Shown here: positions 51,220 to 59,550 of the stretch, one piece after another
How the letters are laid out: each line of letters starts with the position of its first letter
How positions within the stretch are numbered: position 1 is the first letter of the stretch
Assembly: GCA_018064455.1 (NCBI GenBank)
Contig: JAGHVH010000008.1
Coordinates: forward strand, 1 to 64,000
Length of the DNA: 64,000 nt
Reading direction: 5' to 3'
Source: Candidatus Limimonas egerieequi
GTDB lineage: Bacteria > Bacillota > Clostridia > Oscillospirales > Acutalibacteraceae
Translations under genes and position numbers: made by a program
Notes under the pieces: model-generated
Told to the model about the DNA's origin: nothing
The model's database searches: none
The model's input: the letters and a program-made list of their open reading frames with translations, nothing else

Positions 51220-52377
51220 TTATGCTTGAACTTCCTCAAGACCTTTGTTGTAGGTTGTGCCTACTATCTTGTTACGGCCAGTTTCTTTTGCAACATAGAG
51301 GTTGTCATCTGCTGCTTTGATGAAGTCCTCTGTGGCCTTCATAGAAATGGTAAGTTCTGCAACGCCGCCACTTATTGTAACAGGGCGATCAATCTCTGGT
51401 GCAATTTTCATAGCGCTAAACTTTTCACGAATCTGATTAGCGCGTACGATTGCTGTTTCCTCTGTTGCACCTGGAAGTACGAGGATGAATTCCTCGCCAC
51501 CATAGCGAGATACGATGTCATAATCACGACAGCTCTTTTTGAGGATATCCGCAACAGCTTTGATTACTTCATCACCAACGAGATGGCCATAGTCATCGTT
51601 GATGCGTTTAAACTTATCAATATCGAACATTACGATTGCAAGACTACGTCCATCTGAGCGGCAAGATGTGATGCTGCTTTCAAGATAGCGGATAAGGAAA
51701 CGTCTGTTGTAAGCGCCTGTGAGTGGATCCTTAACAGAGAGTTCCTCCATTTGAGCGAGGAGTCTGTCAGAGCGTGTTTGTTGTGCCTCAAAGTTGCGAG
51801 CAAGAACCTTAACAAGAACTGCGATACAAAGTGAGCATACAATTAAATCAAGTAATGTATCGAGGTATTCATTGCCGTGGTATACAACGAGTGAACTAAT
51901 AAAGTCAGATAAGCCAAACCAGTTTTGAGATTCGGCCGATATTAGTAGGGCATACCATATGAATGCACAGAATACAAGAGCTGCCCCTTTTTTCGTGTCG
52001 TCGAGCATCAGGACAGAGAATACAATTGCTACTATAAAGTAGAGTGTCATACTACTCTCAATTCCACCAAGGGTTATATAGAGAAGTGGCATGATTAGGA
52101 AGTTCATTCCAAATGCTACAAGTCCTATTATAACGTCAAGGTTTTTAATAATCTTGGACAGTGGATAGAGCGAGAGACATGTTACTGTACAAATGATACA
52201 TGCCCAAATGCCAATGTTTGAATTATCACCAGCAGTTGAACCACTTATTAAATTTGCTAAGGTTGCAAGGAAAGAGAATATTGGAGCACCAACACAAACG
52301 ATATTAAAAAACTTGCGTTTGATAGGTATGTTGTCACCAAAAGCTTTTTCCTTTATGTTGTTAATCTTGTCTAACAT
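51220..52377 (-). CDS. Membrane GGDEF diguanylate cyclase
   Basis: Makes cyclic di-GMP from GTP. It has 385 residues: about five or six transmembrane segments (residues 25-205) and a C-terminal GGDEF domain starting at DPLTGAYNRRFL. The active-site loop is GGEEF (near 292), preceded at 5 residues by an RxxD (RDYD) I-site for product inhibition; DIDKFKRINDDYGH supplies the metal Asp. It is followed 17 bp downstream of a paralogue of identical architecture. The membrane part has no recognised sensor domain. With no c-di-GMP effector in the window, the output is unknown. Confidence 0.92.
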   Translation of the reverse strand: MLDKINNIKEKAFGDNIPIKRKFFNIVCVGAPIFSFLATLANLISGSTAGDNSNIGIWACIICTVTCLSLYPLSKIIKNLDVIIGLVAFGMNFLIMPLLYITLGGIESSMTLYFIVAIVFSVLMLDDTKKGAALVFCAFIWYALLISAESQNWFGLSDFISSLVVYHGNEYLDTLLDLIVCSLCIAVLVKVLARNFEAQQTRSDRLLAQMEELSVKDPLTGAYNRRFLIRYLESSITSCRSDGRSLAIVMFDIDKFKRINDDYGHLVGDEVIKAVADILKKSCRDYDIVSRYGGEEFILVLPGATEETAIVRANQIREKFSAMKIAPEIDRPVTISGGVAELTISMKATEDFIKAADDNLYVAKETGRNKIVGTTYNKGLEEVQA

Positions 52378-52394
52378 TAAATGTCGCCTTCTTA

Positions 52395-53543
52395 TTACTC
52401 TGAAGAACCTTTCCAGATAATCTTATTTCTACCAGTTTCCTTAGCGGTGTAGAGATGTTCGTCGGCTGCTGCAATGAATTCTTCAACTGTCTTGTAAGTG
52501 GTTACATAACTTGCAACACCACCACTGACAGTTACAGGTCTGTCGATTGCATCTGAGAAGCTAGATGCTTCTACTTTTGCTCTGATTTGCTCGGCGCGGG
52601 CAAATGCGGTTTCTTCTGATGCGCCAGGCATTACGAGAATAAACTCTTCGCCGCCATATCGTGCTACTACGTCATAGTTTCGACAACTCTGGAGTAGCAC
52701 GCTTGAGAATCCTTTGATGACTTCATCTCCTACTAGGTGACCAAAGTCATCGTTAACGCGTTTAAATTTATCAATATCAAACATGATAATTGAGAGAGGA
52801 GCACGTGTTTCCTTGTGCTTTTCAATTCCTGATTCAATGTAACGAAGGAGGAATCTACGGTTGTATGCACCGGAAAGTGGATCCTTTACTGAGAGTTCCT
52901 CAAGCTGCTTTAAAAGCTCGTTAGTACGCTTTTGCTGGAACTCGAAACAAAGAGCAAGTACTTTAACAAGGACTGATGTTGAGATACCAACTGTGAAGAA
53001 GTCCATTGCCTCATCAAGATACATTGCCCACTCTGGCATAATAAAGAATGTATCCGTTAGAGATCCAGAATATTTTGCTGAGAAATAGAAAACAAGTGCG
53101 TACCAGATTGATTCAAGGATAAACATTATTATCATTGGCTTGAAGTCCAGCATCAGTACCGTGAAGACCAAGCCCATGACAAAGTATATTGGCATACCGC
53201 TGCCAATGCCGCCTACAGTTATGAAAAGTCCTGGGAAGAGGACGAAGTTCAAACCGATAAGGCAAAGCATAATTGCGAATTTAAGGTTTTTCGTGATATG
53301 GAAAATAGCAAATGTCAAAAGGAAGAACAATATTGCCGTAAAGCAGATCGTCATTCCTGGAAGACCGATTTGCCAAAATCCTACGCCAGTTGCAGCAGCA
53401 ACACGTGAAATGGAAATTCCAGAAGCCAAAGTTGCAAGGCATGTTGCAAGTGCACCACCTAGTGATGCGAAATTGAAAAATCGCTCACGAAGTGGAAGCT
53501 GATCTCCAAAGAGCGTAACGAAAAGATTTTTGAAGCGTTCCAT
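52395..53543 (-). CDS. Membrane GGDEF diguanylate cyclase (paralogue)
   Basis: A 382-residue paralogue of the downstream gene with the same layout: a multi-pass membrane sensor (about 25-205) and a GGDEF domain. It begins DPLSGAYNRRFL, has DIDKFKRVNDDFGH, the GGEEF loop near residue 297, and an RNYD I-site five residues ahead. The two membrane regions are clearly related but more diverged than the catalytic domains, so the sensed signals may differ. It is the first gene of the two-gene operon; AGGTAATT-type sequence with GGAGG precedes the ATG. Confidence 0.92.
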   Translation of the reverse strand: MERFKNLFVTLFGDQLPLRERFFNFASLGGALATCLATLASGISISRVAAATGVGFWQIGLPGMTICFTAILFFLLTFAIFHITKNLKFAIMLCLIGLNFVLFPGLFITVGGIGSGMPIYFVMGLVFTVLMLDFKPMIIMFILESIWYALVFYFSAKYSGSLTDTFFIMPEWAMYLDEAMDFFTVGISTSVLVKVLALCFEFQQKRTNELLKQLEELSVKDPLSGAYNRRFLLRYIESGIEKHKETRAPLSIIMFDIDKFKRVNDDFGHLVGDEVIKGFSSVLLQSCRNYDVVARYGGEEFILVMPGASEETAFARAEQIRAKVEASSFSDAIDRPVTVSGGVASYVTTYKTVEEFIAAADEHLYTAKETGRNKIIWKGSSE

Positions 53544-53576
53544 AATTACCTCCGAATTTGCTGTATATTCTTTAAT

Positions 53577-53606
53577 ATTATAGCATATTAATGTAACCTA
53601 TTACAA
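53577..53606 (-). promoter_or_regulatory. Promoter of the GGDEF operon
   Basis: Minus strand TTGTAA (53606-53601), 18 bp, TATAAT (53582-53577). Confidence 0.65.
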
Positions 53607-53637
53607 ACAAATTGGCTAAAAACTAAACAAAAAAAGA

Positions 53638-53669
53638 GACCTCTTTATGGAATTTTCCACAAAGAGGTC
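53638..53669 (-). terminator. Terminator of the mltG-exoA operon
   Basis: On the minus strand a 13-bp stem with one mismatch region (53669-53657 with 53650-53638) and a 6-nt loop runs into TCTTTTTTTGTTT, a strong T tract. Confidence 0.88.
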
Positions 53670-53675
53670 CTGCTT

Positions 53676-54431
53676 TTACATATCAATATCAAGCTCAATT
53701 GGGCAGTGGTCACTGCCAAAAATATCTGTGTGAATTTTGGCATCCTTTATTTTGTCTTGTGTATCATTTGATACAACAAAGTAATCTATACGCCATCCTG
53801 CATTGTTTGCTCTCGCATTGTGGCGGTATGACCACCAAGAATATTCCACCTTGTCTGGGTAGAGATATCTAAATGAATCTGTAAATCCAGCATTAAGGAG
53901 TTCTGAGAATTTTGCTCGTTCCTCATTTGAAAATCCAGGCTTTCCAACGTTTGGCTTTGGATTTTTAAGATCGATTTCCTCGTGAGCAACATTGAGGTCT
54001 CCGCAGAGGATTACTGGTTTTTTCTCGTTCAGTTTTAAAACGTACTCACGTACCTTGTCTTCCCAGTCCATGCGGTAATCAAGACGCTTGAGTTCGTCTT
54101 GGGCATTTGGAACATAGAATGTTATGAAGTAAAACTCTGGGAACTCAAGCGTAATTGCGCGACCTTCGCAGTCGTGCTCTGGGGAGCCTATGCCGTATGT
54201 AACGGATAGTGGCTCCGCCTTTGTGAAAATGGCGGTGCCGGAATATCCTTTCTTCTCGGCATAGTTCCAGTACTGAGTATAGCCTGGAAGGTCGAGCGTA
54301 ATTTGACCCTCCTGGAGCTTTGTCTCCTGGAGGCAGAAAATATCGGCATCGAGCGCATTGAAGGAGGCAAGGAAATCCTTGCCGACACATGCGCGAATTC
54401 CGTTGACGTTCCAAGAAATAAATTTAAGCAT
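53676..54431 (-). CDS. exoA: Exodeoxyribonuclease III
   Basis: AP endonuclease and 3' exonuclease of base-excision repair, 251 residues, the Xth/ExoA type. The motifs are WNVNGIRA (7-14), LQETKL with metal Glu36, GYSGTAIFTK near 62, GDLNVAHEEIDL with the catalytic Asp-Asn near 148, and GSDHCPIELD at the C-terminus with the catalytic Asp-His. It starts 11 bp after mltG ends, in the same operon, although the two functions are unrelated. Confidence 0.95.
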   Translation of the reverse strand: MLKFISWNVNGIRACVGKDFLASFNALDADIFCLQETKLQEGQITLDLPGYTQYWNYAEKKGYSGTAIFTKAEPLSVTYGIGSPEHDCEGRAITLEFPEFYFITFYVPNAQDELKRLDYRMDWEDKVREYVLKLNEKKPVILCGDLNVAHEEIDLKNPKPNVGKPGFSNEERAKFSELLNAGFTDSFRYLYPDKVEYSWWSYRHNARANNAGWRIDYFVVSNDTQDKIKDAKIHTDIFGSDHCPIELDIDM

Positions 54432-54442
54432 TAAATCACCAA

Positions 54443-55411
54443 TTAGTGTTTATATTTTGTGTTCCACTCTGTCTGGAAATCATTGAGATTTGTATAGAAG
54501 TGGAAATTGTTGTCAGCGTCAGTAAAGAAGTAGTAATTGCCACTTGTCTCAGGCCATAAAGCGGCCTTGATAGCAGAGACTGATGGGCAACCAACAGGAC
54601 CAACTGGGAGGCCCTTTGTCTTTAAATCATAAGCATCATTTGTGCAATAACCTTCAAAGTACTTTTTGTATTGAGCAGTACCTTCGGTAGCACCTATTGA
54701 TGTAAGGTAGTCCTTCATTTTTACTTCAATGTATTTGCGAGTTGCGTCACTTCCGATGTATGGGAAACTAGCTGAATTTGTAAGACGGTTGTGGAAAACG
54801 GATGAAACCATTTTCATTGTTTCAAGGTCCTTGTCAGTTGAGCCAAGGTTTGCCTCGTATTGAATGATGGATGCAAGGGTGAAAACCTCATACATACTCA
54901 TATTGAGTTGCTCTGCACGAGCGTATGCCGTCATACCATCTTCTTCGATGCTGCTTAGAGTAGTTCTTGAGTACTTAAGGAATGTTCGAAGCGCATATTC
55001 ACCATCTTTGTTTTGATACAAGTTGTATGTCTCAGGTAAGATAAATCCTTCTGCAGCAAAGATGTAACCAGAAGCTGAATTGAGTCCCTCTACGAGAGCC
55101 TCGTTGTCAGGTGGAACAACCTTACATGCATTAAGGAAGCTCTCAGCAGGGCAGACATTTTTCTTTTCAAGTTCCTCTGCTATTTGAGTAATTGACCAAC
55201 CTGGGATAATAGTGATGTCAGCGGTTGGTGCTGCTGGCTCAGCAGTAGTTGGCTCTGGCCATAAATACTGCTTGATGCCTGAGCATGCTGTTGCGTTAAA
55301 TACGAAAATAAGTATAAGTGTAAGGGCAATAGCAATTTTAAGACGAATGCGAAGCTGTTGTTTCATTATGAGCTTCATTTTATGCTTTTGCTCTCTTGTT
55401 TGATAAATCAT
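54443..55411 (-). CDS. mltG: Endolytic peptidoglycan transglycosylase MltG
   Basis: Cleaves nascent glycan strands at the membrane and sets strand length. It has 322 residues: a cytoplasmic basic start, a transmembrane or lipoprotein-like helix ending in ATACSG (about 26-45), then a YceG/LysM-like part (ITIIPGWSITQIAEEL) and the catalytic domain (TLASIIQYEANLGS with the conserved Glu, SVFHNRL, GLPVGPVGCPSV, YYFFTDADNNFHFY). A lipobox Cys at the helix end leaves open lipid anchoring. AGGAGGAG precedes the ATG. Confidence 0.92.
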   Translation of the reverse strand: MIYQTREQKHKMKLIMKQQLRIRLKIAIALTLILIFVFNATACSGIKQYLWPEPTTAEPAAPTADITIIPGWSITQIAEELEKKNVCPAESFLNACKVVPPDNEALVEGLNSASGYIFAAEGFILPETYNLYQNKDGEYALRTFLKYSRTTLSSIEEDGMTAYARAEQLNMSMYEVFTLASIIQYEANLGSTDKDLETMKMVSSVFHNRLTNSASFPYIGSDATRKYIEVKMKDYLTSIGATEGTAQYKKYFEGYCTNDAYDLKTKGLPVGPVGCPSVSAIKAALWPETSGNYYFFTDADNNFHFYTNLNDFQTEWNTKYKH

Positions 55412-55442
55412 AAGCTCCTCCTAATCTCGGCGAATTACTCAT

Positions 55443-55470
55443 ATATTGTATCAAAAATTGAAGATAAAAC
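55443..55470 (-). promoter_or_regulatory. Possible promoter of mltG-exoA
   Basis: Minus strand TTGTTT (55470-55465), 16 bp, TACAAT (55448-55443). Confidence 0.45.
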
Positions 55471-55514
55471 AATAACAAAACTATTACATTATAATAAGCT
55501 TATAAAAACCGATG

Positions 55515-55538
55515 ACCCCTCACCTTGCGGTGAGGGGT
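55515..55538 (-). terminator. Terminator of the DUF362 gene
   Basis: A 10-bp perfect GC-rich stem (55515-55524 with 55529-55538); on the minus strand it leads into CATCGGTTTTTA. Confidence 0.75.
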
Positions 55539-55587
55539 CCATCTGTAGCCTGTATATAAAGTCCCTAGACAAGAACCTTATTACAAA

Positions 55588-57294
55588 TTATTTCTTGTAG
55601 TACTTGATAGCACCTGGCATACCTGTAAGTGAGCCAGCGAAGTCAAGCATATCAACAATACCAGAGATTCTGTCCTTAATAGGAAGCTTTGGAATTGGCC
55701 ATGGGATGTAGTTCTTCTGAGCATCCTCAGCTGAAAGTGGAGGAAGTTCAAAGATCTTGTCCTCATGATGCTTTGGAACGTCTACTGCCTTACCCTGGAG
55801 AAGCCACTTGCCTCTGTAGAACATTGTACCAAGAAGACATGGTACTGCTATAGGGATAAGAGCTGTGTTGCCCCATGGGCGAAGCTGTGGGTTAACAACG
55901 CCAAGAGCGTTGCATGTAGCGTTAAGACATTCAGCTGGGTTGCAGCAACCTCTGATTGGGTAATCAGCGATGTCGAGCATATCTTCGCCGCAGCAAAGAC
56001 CCATAACCATAATCTTCTTGCCACCGTTTACGATGTCATCCTTAGTGTATGGCTTACCGTTCTTGTCGAACCAGTATCTTGTGCCATTAATTTCAACACC
56101 AGGACCCTCAACGATGAAGAGGTCAGGGTTGTGTGGCTTTGCAGGGCCGTACATAGCACCAGCAAATCCCATACCGATTGATGAAAGGCATCCGCCTACG
56201 CAAGCCTGCTCAAGAGCAAATGCTTCGTCTGGTGTAACCTTGTTAGGGTCAGTGATCTTTGGAGCGCCTGGAAGTGTATGACCAGCAAGTGCTACAAGAC
56301 CTGGGAAGTTGTCTACGATTTCGCCGCGCATAACTGATGGGCAAGCTGGACGGAATGGAGTAACGCGAACGTTACCAACGATTTCTACGTCCTTGTCGCC
56401 GAAGCCACGCTTGTCAGCTTCTTGGATGAGCTTGTTCTCTGCTGGATCGAAGCCCATCATATGAGTTGTGATTCTGTCAGCCTCAACAGACTGGTTAGAA
56501 GCAACGATCATGTGAACGTCAACTGGATCAACAGGAGCAGGTGTGTTACCTTCGCCGCCGATGATACCGTCGATAACAGTAAGGTTTGGCTTGAAGAGGT
56601 AAAGCATATCAGCAAGCTTCTTGTTGATGTCGTGAGTGTGGTTACGCTCACGAAGGAAGTAAGGGATAGTACCCATAGCGTTCTTGAAACCAAGTGTAAC
56701 GCCTGTGTAGATGTTTGTCTTCATCTTTGGTACTGAGATGTAGAATGCCTTACCGTTTACGATATCATCAAATGTATCTGGGATAAGGATTTCCTTCATA
56801 ACCTCAGCCTTTGGAAGCATGTAGCGAACTACTGGGCGACGCTCGAGTGGAACGAGCTCTGCACCATACTGCTTAGCAATCCAGTCATAGTGAGTAATCT
56901 TGAATGAACCAGCAGCTGGGAAAGGCTTACCTGAAGACTCAGCGATGATGATGTTAGGGTTGTACTGCTTAACCCAATTTACAACTGCCTCGAATACACG
57001 TGGGTCTGTTGTCTCTGGGAAGTCTGTACCACCGTCCTTGTCATAGTAACCAGAATTGTGGTATACGTTAACAAGGTTTGGCTTGATGATTACTTTCTCG
57101 TAACCAGCCATTTCCTTAGCGATGCCTGTGCGTTCGTCAAGGTCGTTGAGAGCTGCAAAAACTGTATCGCGAATAGCTTTTACATCTTCTCTGTTGAAGT
57201 ACTCATAAGTACCGTAGTTGTCTGGAAGGGCAACATAATCCTTAGTGTAGTCCATTACTGGAGCGTCCTTAAGGATGACATAGCTTTTAGCCAT
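55588..57294 (-). CDS. DUF362 domain protein with Cys-rich C-terminal half
   Basis: A 568-residue cytosolic protein. The N-terminal 310 residues match the DUF362 family: VIIKPNLVN (near 68), IIIAESSGKPFP, and the KTNIYTGVTLGFKNAMGTIP (split) and VIDGIIGGEGNTPAPVDP blocks. The rest is a long extension with several Cys clusters (ACVGGC near 370, GLCCGEDM near 435, GCCNPAECLNATC near 450-462) suited to metal or Fe-S binding; no ferredoxin CxxCxxC pattern is seen. The family's function is unknown. The start is ATG 57294, with GGAGG 9 bases ahead. It is monocistronic, with a good promoter and a perfect inverted repeat upstream. Confidence 0.8.
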   Translation of the reverse strand: MAKSYVILKDAPVMDYTKDYVALPDNYGTYEYFNREDVKAIRDTVFAALNDLDERTGIAKEMAGYEKVIIKPNLVNVYHNSGYYDKDGGTDFPETTDPRVFEAVVNWVKQYNPNIIIAESSGKPFPAAGSFKITHYDWIAKQYGAELVPLERRPVVRYMLPKAEVMKEILIPDTFDDIVNGKAFYISVPKMKTNIYTGVTLGFKNAMGTIPYFLRERNHTHDINKKLADMLYLFKPNLTVIDGIIGGEGNTPAPVDPVDVHMIVASNQSVEADRITTHMMGFDPAENKLIQEADKRGFGDKDVEIVGNVRVTPFRPACPSVMRGEIVDNFPGLVALAGHTLPGAPKITDPNKVTPDEAFALEQACVGGCLSSIGMGFAGAMYGPAKPHNPDLFIVEGPGVEINGTRYWFDKNGKPYTKDDIVNGGKKIMVMGLCCGEDMLDIADYPIRGCCNPAECLNATCNALGVVNPQLRPWGNTALIPIAVPCLLGTMFYRGKWLLQGKAVDVPKHHEDKIFELPPLSAEDAQKNYIPWPIPKLPIKDRISGIVDMLDFAGSLTGMPGAIKYYKK

Positions 57295-57349
57295 TTTCAA
57301 ATTCCTCCAAATGTATTATTTTCGAAAACAATGCTTTTGCGCGTAAAAG

Positions 57350-57378
57350 AGTATACCATATTATTATGAACAATACAA
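57350..57378 (-). promoter_or_regulatory. Promoter of the DUF362 gene
   Basis: Minus strand TTGTAT (57378-57373), 17 bp, TATACT (57355-57350). The leader is about 45 nt. Confidence 0.65.
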
Positions 57379-57392
57379 ACATTTTATTTAAA

Positions 57393-57414
57393 TGAACATT
57401 AATGGACATGTTCA
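57393..57414. repeat. Perfect 7-bp inverted repeat upstream of the DUF362 promoter
   Basis: TGAACAT (57393-57399) and ATGTTCA (57408-57414) with an 8-bp gap, 15 bp upstream of the -35 box. The size and position suit an activator or repressor site. Confidence 0.45.
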
Positions 57415-57423
57415 CAGAAACTG

Positions 57424-57442
57424 TTTGCCCATTTTGGGCAAA
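57424..57442 (-). repeat. Second hairpin downstream of the 57479 gene
   Basis: TTTGCCCA and TGGGCAAA (8-bp perfect arms, 3-nt gap). On the minus strand it lies just beyond the terminator of the 57479 gene, so it may be a backup hairpin; it could also be a protein-binding palindrome. Confidence 0.5.
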
Positions 57443-57448
57443 AGAAAT

Positions 57449-57470
57449 CCCGTGATTTTGCAATCACGGG
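57449..57470 (-). terminator. Terminator of the 57479 gene
   Basis: A 9-bp perfect stem (57449-57457 with 57462-57470) with a 4-nt loop; on the minus strand it is followed by ATTTCTTTT. Confidence 0.8.
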
Positions 57471-57478
57471 GTAAATAA

Positions 57479-58336
57479 TTACTTTTTCTTTTTGATTTTT
57501 GCTGTTGTTGGATTTTCAAAATATCCAATACGTTTTTTGGCACCATTGCCTGTTTTGAGGTAAGTTACTACTGGTTCAACGGCAGCCTTTAAGTTGTCAT
57601 CCATGAATGATTCACATTTTTCAAGGAGTGAGTCATCTTTTGCAAGATTCATGCCAAGAATTGATACAACGATGAGGCTCTGCATGTTGTTGTCGCCCTC
57701 ATCATAGAATGTGTTGAAAGCATTGAAAATCTTCTTAAGAGTTGGCCTGTCATTTAACTTGATAGCCTCCATAATACGAGGTGTTACAAGGGTTTCGAAG
57801 TATTCCTCTGGAAGGAAAGTTTCATACTTTTCAAGGTTGTTTAACATCTCTCCTTTGAGGTCCTGGAAGATGTTTTCCATACGGAGAGCAAGTGCCTCTG
57901 GCTCATATGTGGCAACAGCCTCTTTTTTCTTTGTTTTTTTGATGTTTTCCTGTGGGTCAACAGCGATTATTTTTGAGTCTTTTGCGCTTGTTTTTGCTGC
58001 CTTACCAGGAAGGACACATTCTGTGCCGTAGTATGTTGAAATAGCCTCGCAAATTGCGTTGGCAGTTGACTTTGTTGCCCTGTCATCCCAGTCCTCTTCA
58101 CTTGGGTCAAAGAGTGTCTGTGTTACTGTTTTCCAGTCAGTACCAAGAGCCTTACAATTGATGTTTAAAATATTTTCTTCTACCTTGAGTTCAACTTCAC
58201 CGTATTCACCGCTATAAGTGATTGGGTCCGCAATTTCCTCTGGTGCTTTGCTTGAAGTCAAAGAGAATTTTGCAGCTGTCATTGTGCCGTCGATAGACTT
58301 TATCAAAGTTTGGAGAGCATCCTTGTTTGCAACCAT
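57479..58336 (-). CDS. Conserved hypothetical protein (possibly DUF7674-like C-terminus)
   Basis: A 285-residue soluble protein without signal or membrane segment. The N-terminal 95 residues look alpha/beta (GEYGEVELKVEENILNINC). A low-complexity linker with many Lys, Ala and Thr follows (about 112-143). The C-terminal half (about 148-270) is all helical with a well-formed EEYFETLVTPRIMEAIKLND and NMQSLIVVSILGMNLAKDD. The protein ends in a Lys-rich tail (KIKKKK). I cannot assign a function; the helical half recalls a clostridial domain of unknown function. It is monocistronic with its own promoter and terminator, divergent from ddl. Confidence 0.7.
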   Translation of the reverse strand: MVANKDALQTLIKSIDGTMTAAKFSLTSSKAPEEIADPITYSGEYGEVELKVEENILNINCKALGTDWKTVTQTLFDPSEEDWDDRATKSTANAICEAISTYYGTECVLPGKAAKTSAKDSKIIAVDPQENIKKTKKKEAVATYEPEALALRMENIFQDLKGEMLNNLEKYETFLPEEYFETLVTPRIMEAIKLNDRPTLKKIFNAFNTFYDEGDNNMQSLIVVSILGMNLAKDDSLLEKCESFMDDNLKAAVEPVVTYLKTGNGAKKRIGYFENPTTAKIKKKK

Positions 58337-58372
58337 CTTAATGCCGCCTTTACTTACAAATTAATACGCAAT

Positions 58373-58401
58373 ATTCTACCATAAAGAATACGATTTGTCA
58401 T
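58373..58401 (-). promoter_or_regulatory. Promoter of the 57479 gene
   Basis: Minus strand ATGACA (58401-58396), 17 bp, TAGAAT (58378-58373). Confidence 0.55.
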
Positions 58402-58414
58402 TATTATTTTTTAA

Positions 58415-58443
58415 TTGAAGTAATAAGGTTACTGTGTTAATAT
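58415..58443 (+). promoter_or_regulatory. Possible promoter of the ddl-argS operon
   Basis: TTGAAG (58415-58420), 17 bp, TAATAT (58438-58443), 40 bp before the ddl ATG. A TATACT at 58443-58448 is an alternative -10. Confidence 0.45.
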
Positions 58444-58483
58444 ATACTTTATTAATGACAACATATTGTGTCGGAGGGATACT

Positions 58484-59548
58484 ATGAAAAACATATTGGT
58501 ACTTTTTGGTGGATGCTCAAGCGAACATGATGTATCTGTAGTTTCAGCGTCATCAGTTATCAAAAATATAGACCCTGAAAAATACAATGTTTATATGATT
58601 GGTATCACCAAAGATGGCAAGTGGTATCTCTATGAAGGCCCTGTTGATGCACTTCCTGAGGATAAGTGGTTAACAACCGGAAAGTTGACTCCAGCTGTTG
58701 TATCGCCTGACCAAGGAGTACATGGCATAACTGTTGTTCATGAAGATGGTCCTGAAAACATCCGAATCGACGTTGCTTTTCCAGTTCTCCATGGTAAGAA
58801 CGGTGAGGATGGAACAATCCAGGGATTGTTCCAACTTGCAGGAATTCCATTCGTTGGATGCGATATGACTTCAAGCGCGATATCAATGGACAAAATCCTT
58901 ACAAACACTGTTGCTGACCAGAATGGAATTGCACAGGCAAAGTGGGACTATGTTACTGAATTTGATTACAAGACTGGCGCCAAGACTCTTGAGGAAATCG
59001 CAACAAAGCTTGGCTTCCCAATCTTTGTTAAGCCGGCAAATGCAGGTTCATCTGTTGGTATTTCAAAGGCGCATAACTTTGATGAACTTAAAGCAGCTGT
59101 TGAATTGGCACTCCAGCACGACACACGTATACTCTTTGAAGAATTCATAGATGGTTATGAGTGTGAGTGCGCAGTGCTGGGCAATGACGATGTCATTAAT
59201 GGCATCGTAGGCCAGATTACTCCTGCGAATGAGTTTTATGATTACGATGCCAAATATTCAAATGCTGCAAGCATTTTGAATATCCCAGCACTTGTATCTG
59301 AGGAACTTCGTGACAAGGTTGCATGTGAGGCTAGAAAGACATACAAGGCACTCGGCTGCAGTGGATTCTCACGCGTAGATTTCTTTGTAACAAAGGCCGA
59401 TGGCAGAGTATTATTTAATGAGATAAATACAATTCCAGGTTTCACAAACATCAGCATGTATCCAAAGATGATTGAAGCTGCTGGTATTTCTTATTCTGAG
59501 CTTTGCGACAGACTTATTACGCTCGCAGAGGAAAAGTGGGGAAAGTAA
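58484..59548 (+). CDS. ddl: D-alanine-D-alanine ligase
   Basis: Joins two D-alanines with ATP for the peptidoglycan stem peptide. It has 354 residues. The N-terminal GGCSSEHDVS (9-18) binds the first D-Ala, FPVLHGKNGEDGTIQG (about 98-113) is the second family signature, the ATP-grasp region has KPANAGSSVGISK near 186, and FNEINTIPGFTNISMYP carries the metal-binding Glu/Asn. The start is ATG 58484, with CGGAGGG 5 bases ahead, not the frame start at 58466. The first gene of the ddl-DUF1934-argS operon. Confidence 0.94.
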   Translation: MKNILVLFGGCSSEHDVSVVSASSVIKNIDPEKYNVYMIGITKDGKWYLYEGPVDALPEDKWLTTGKLTPAVVSPDQGVHGITVVHEDGPENIRIDVAFPVLHGKNGEDGTIQGLFQLAGIPFVGCDMTSSAISMDKILTNTVADQNGIAQAKWDYVTEFDYKTGAKTLEEIATKLGFPIFVKPANAGSSVGISKAHNFDELKAAVELALQHDTRILFEEFIDGYECECAVLGNDDVINGIVGQITPANEFYDYDAKYSNAASILNIPALVSEELRDKVACEARKTYKALGCSGFSRVDFFVTKADGRVLFNEINTIPGFTNISMYPKMIEAAGISYSELCDRLITLAEEKWGK

Positions 59549-59550
59549 GC

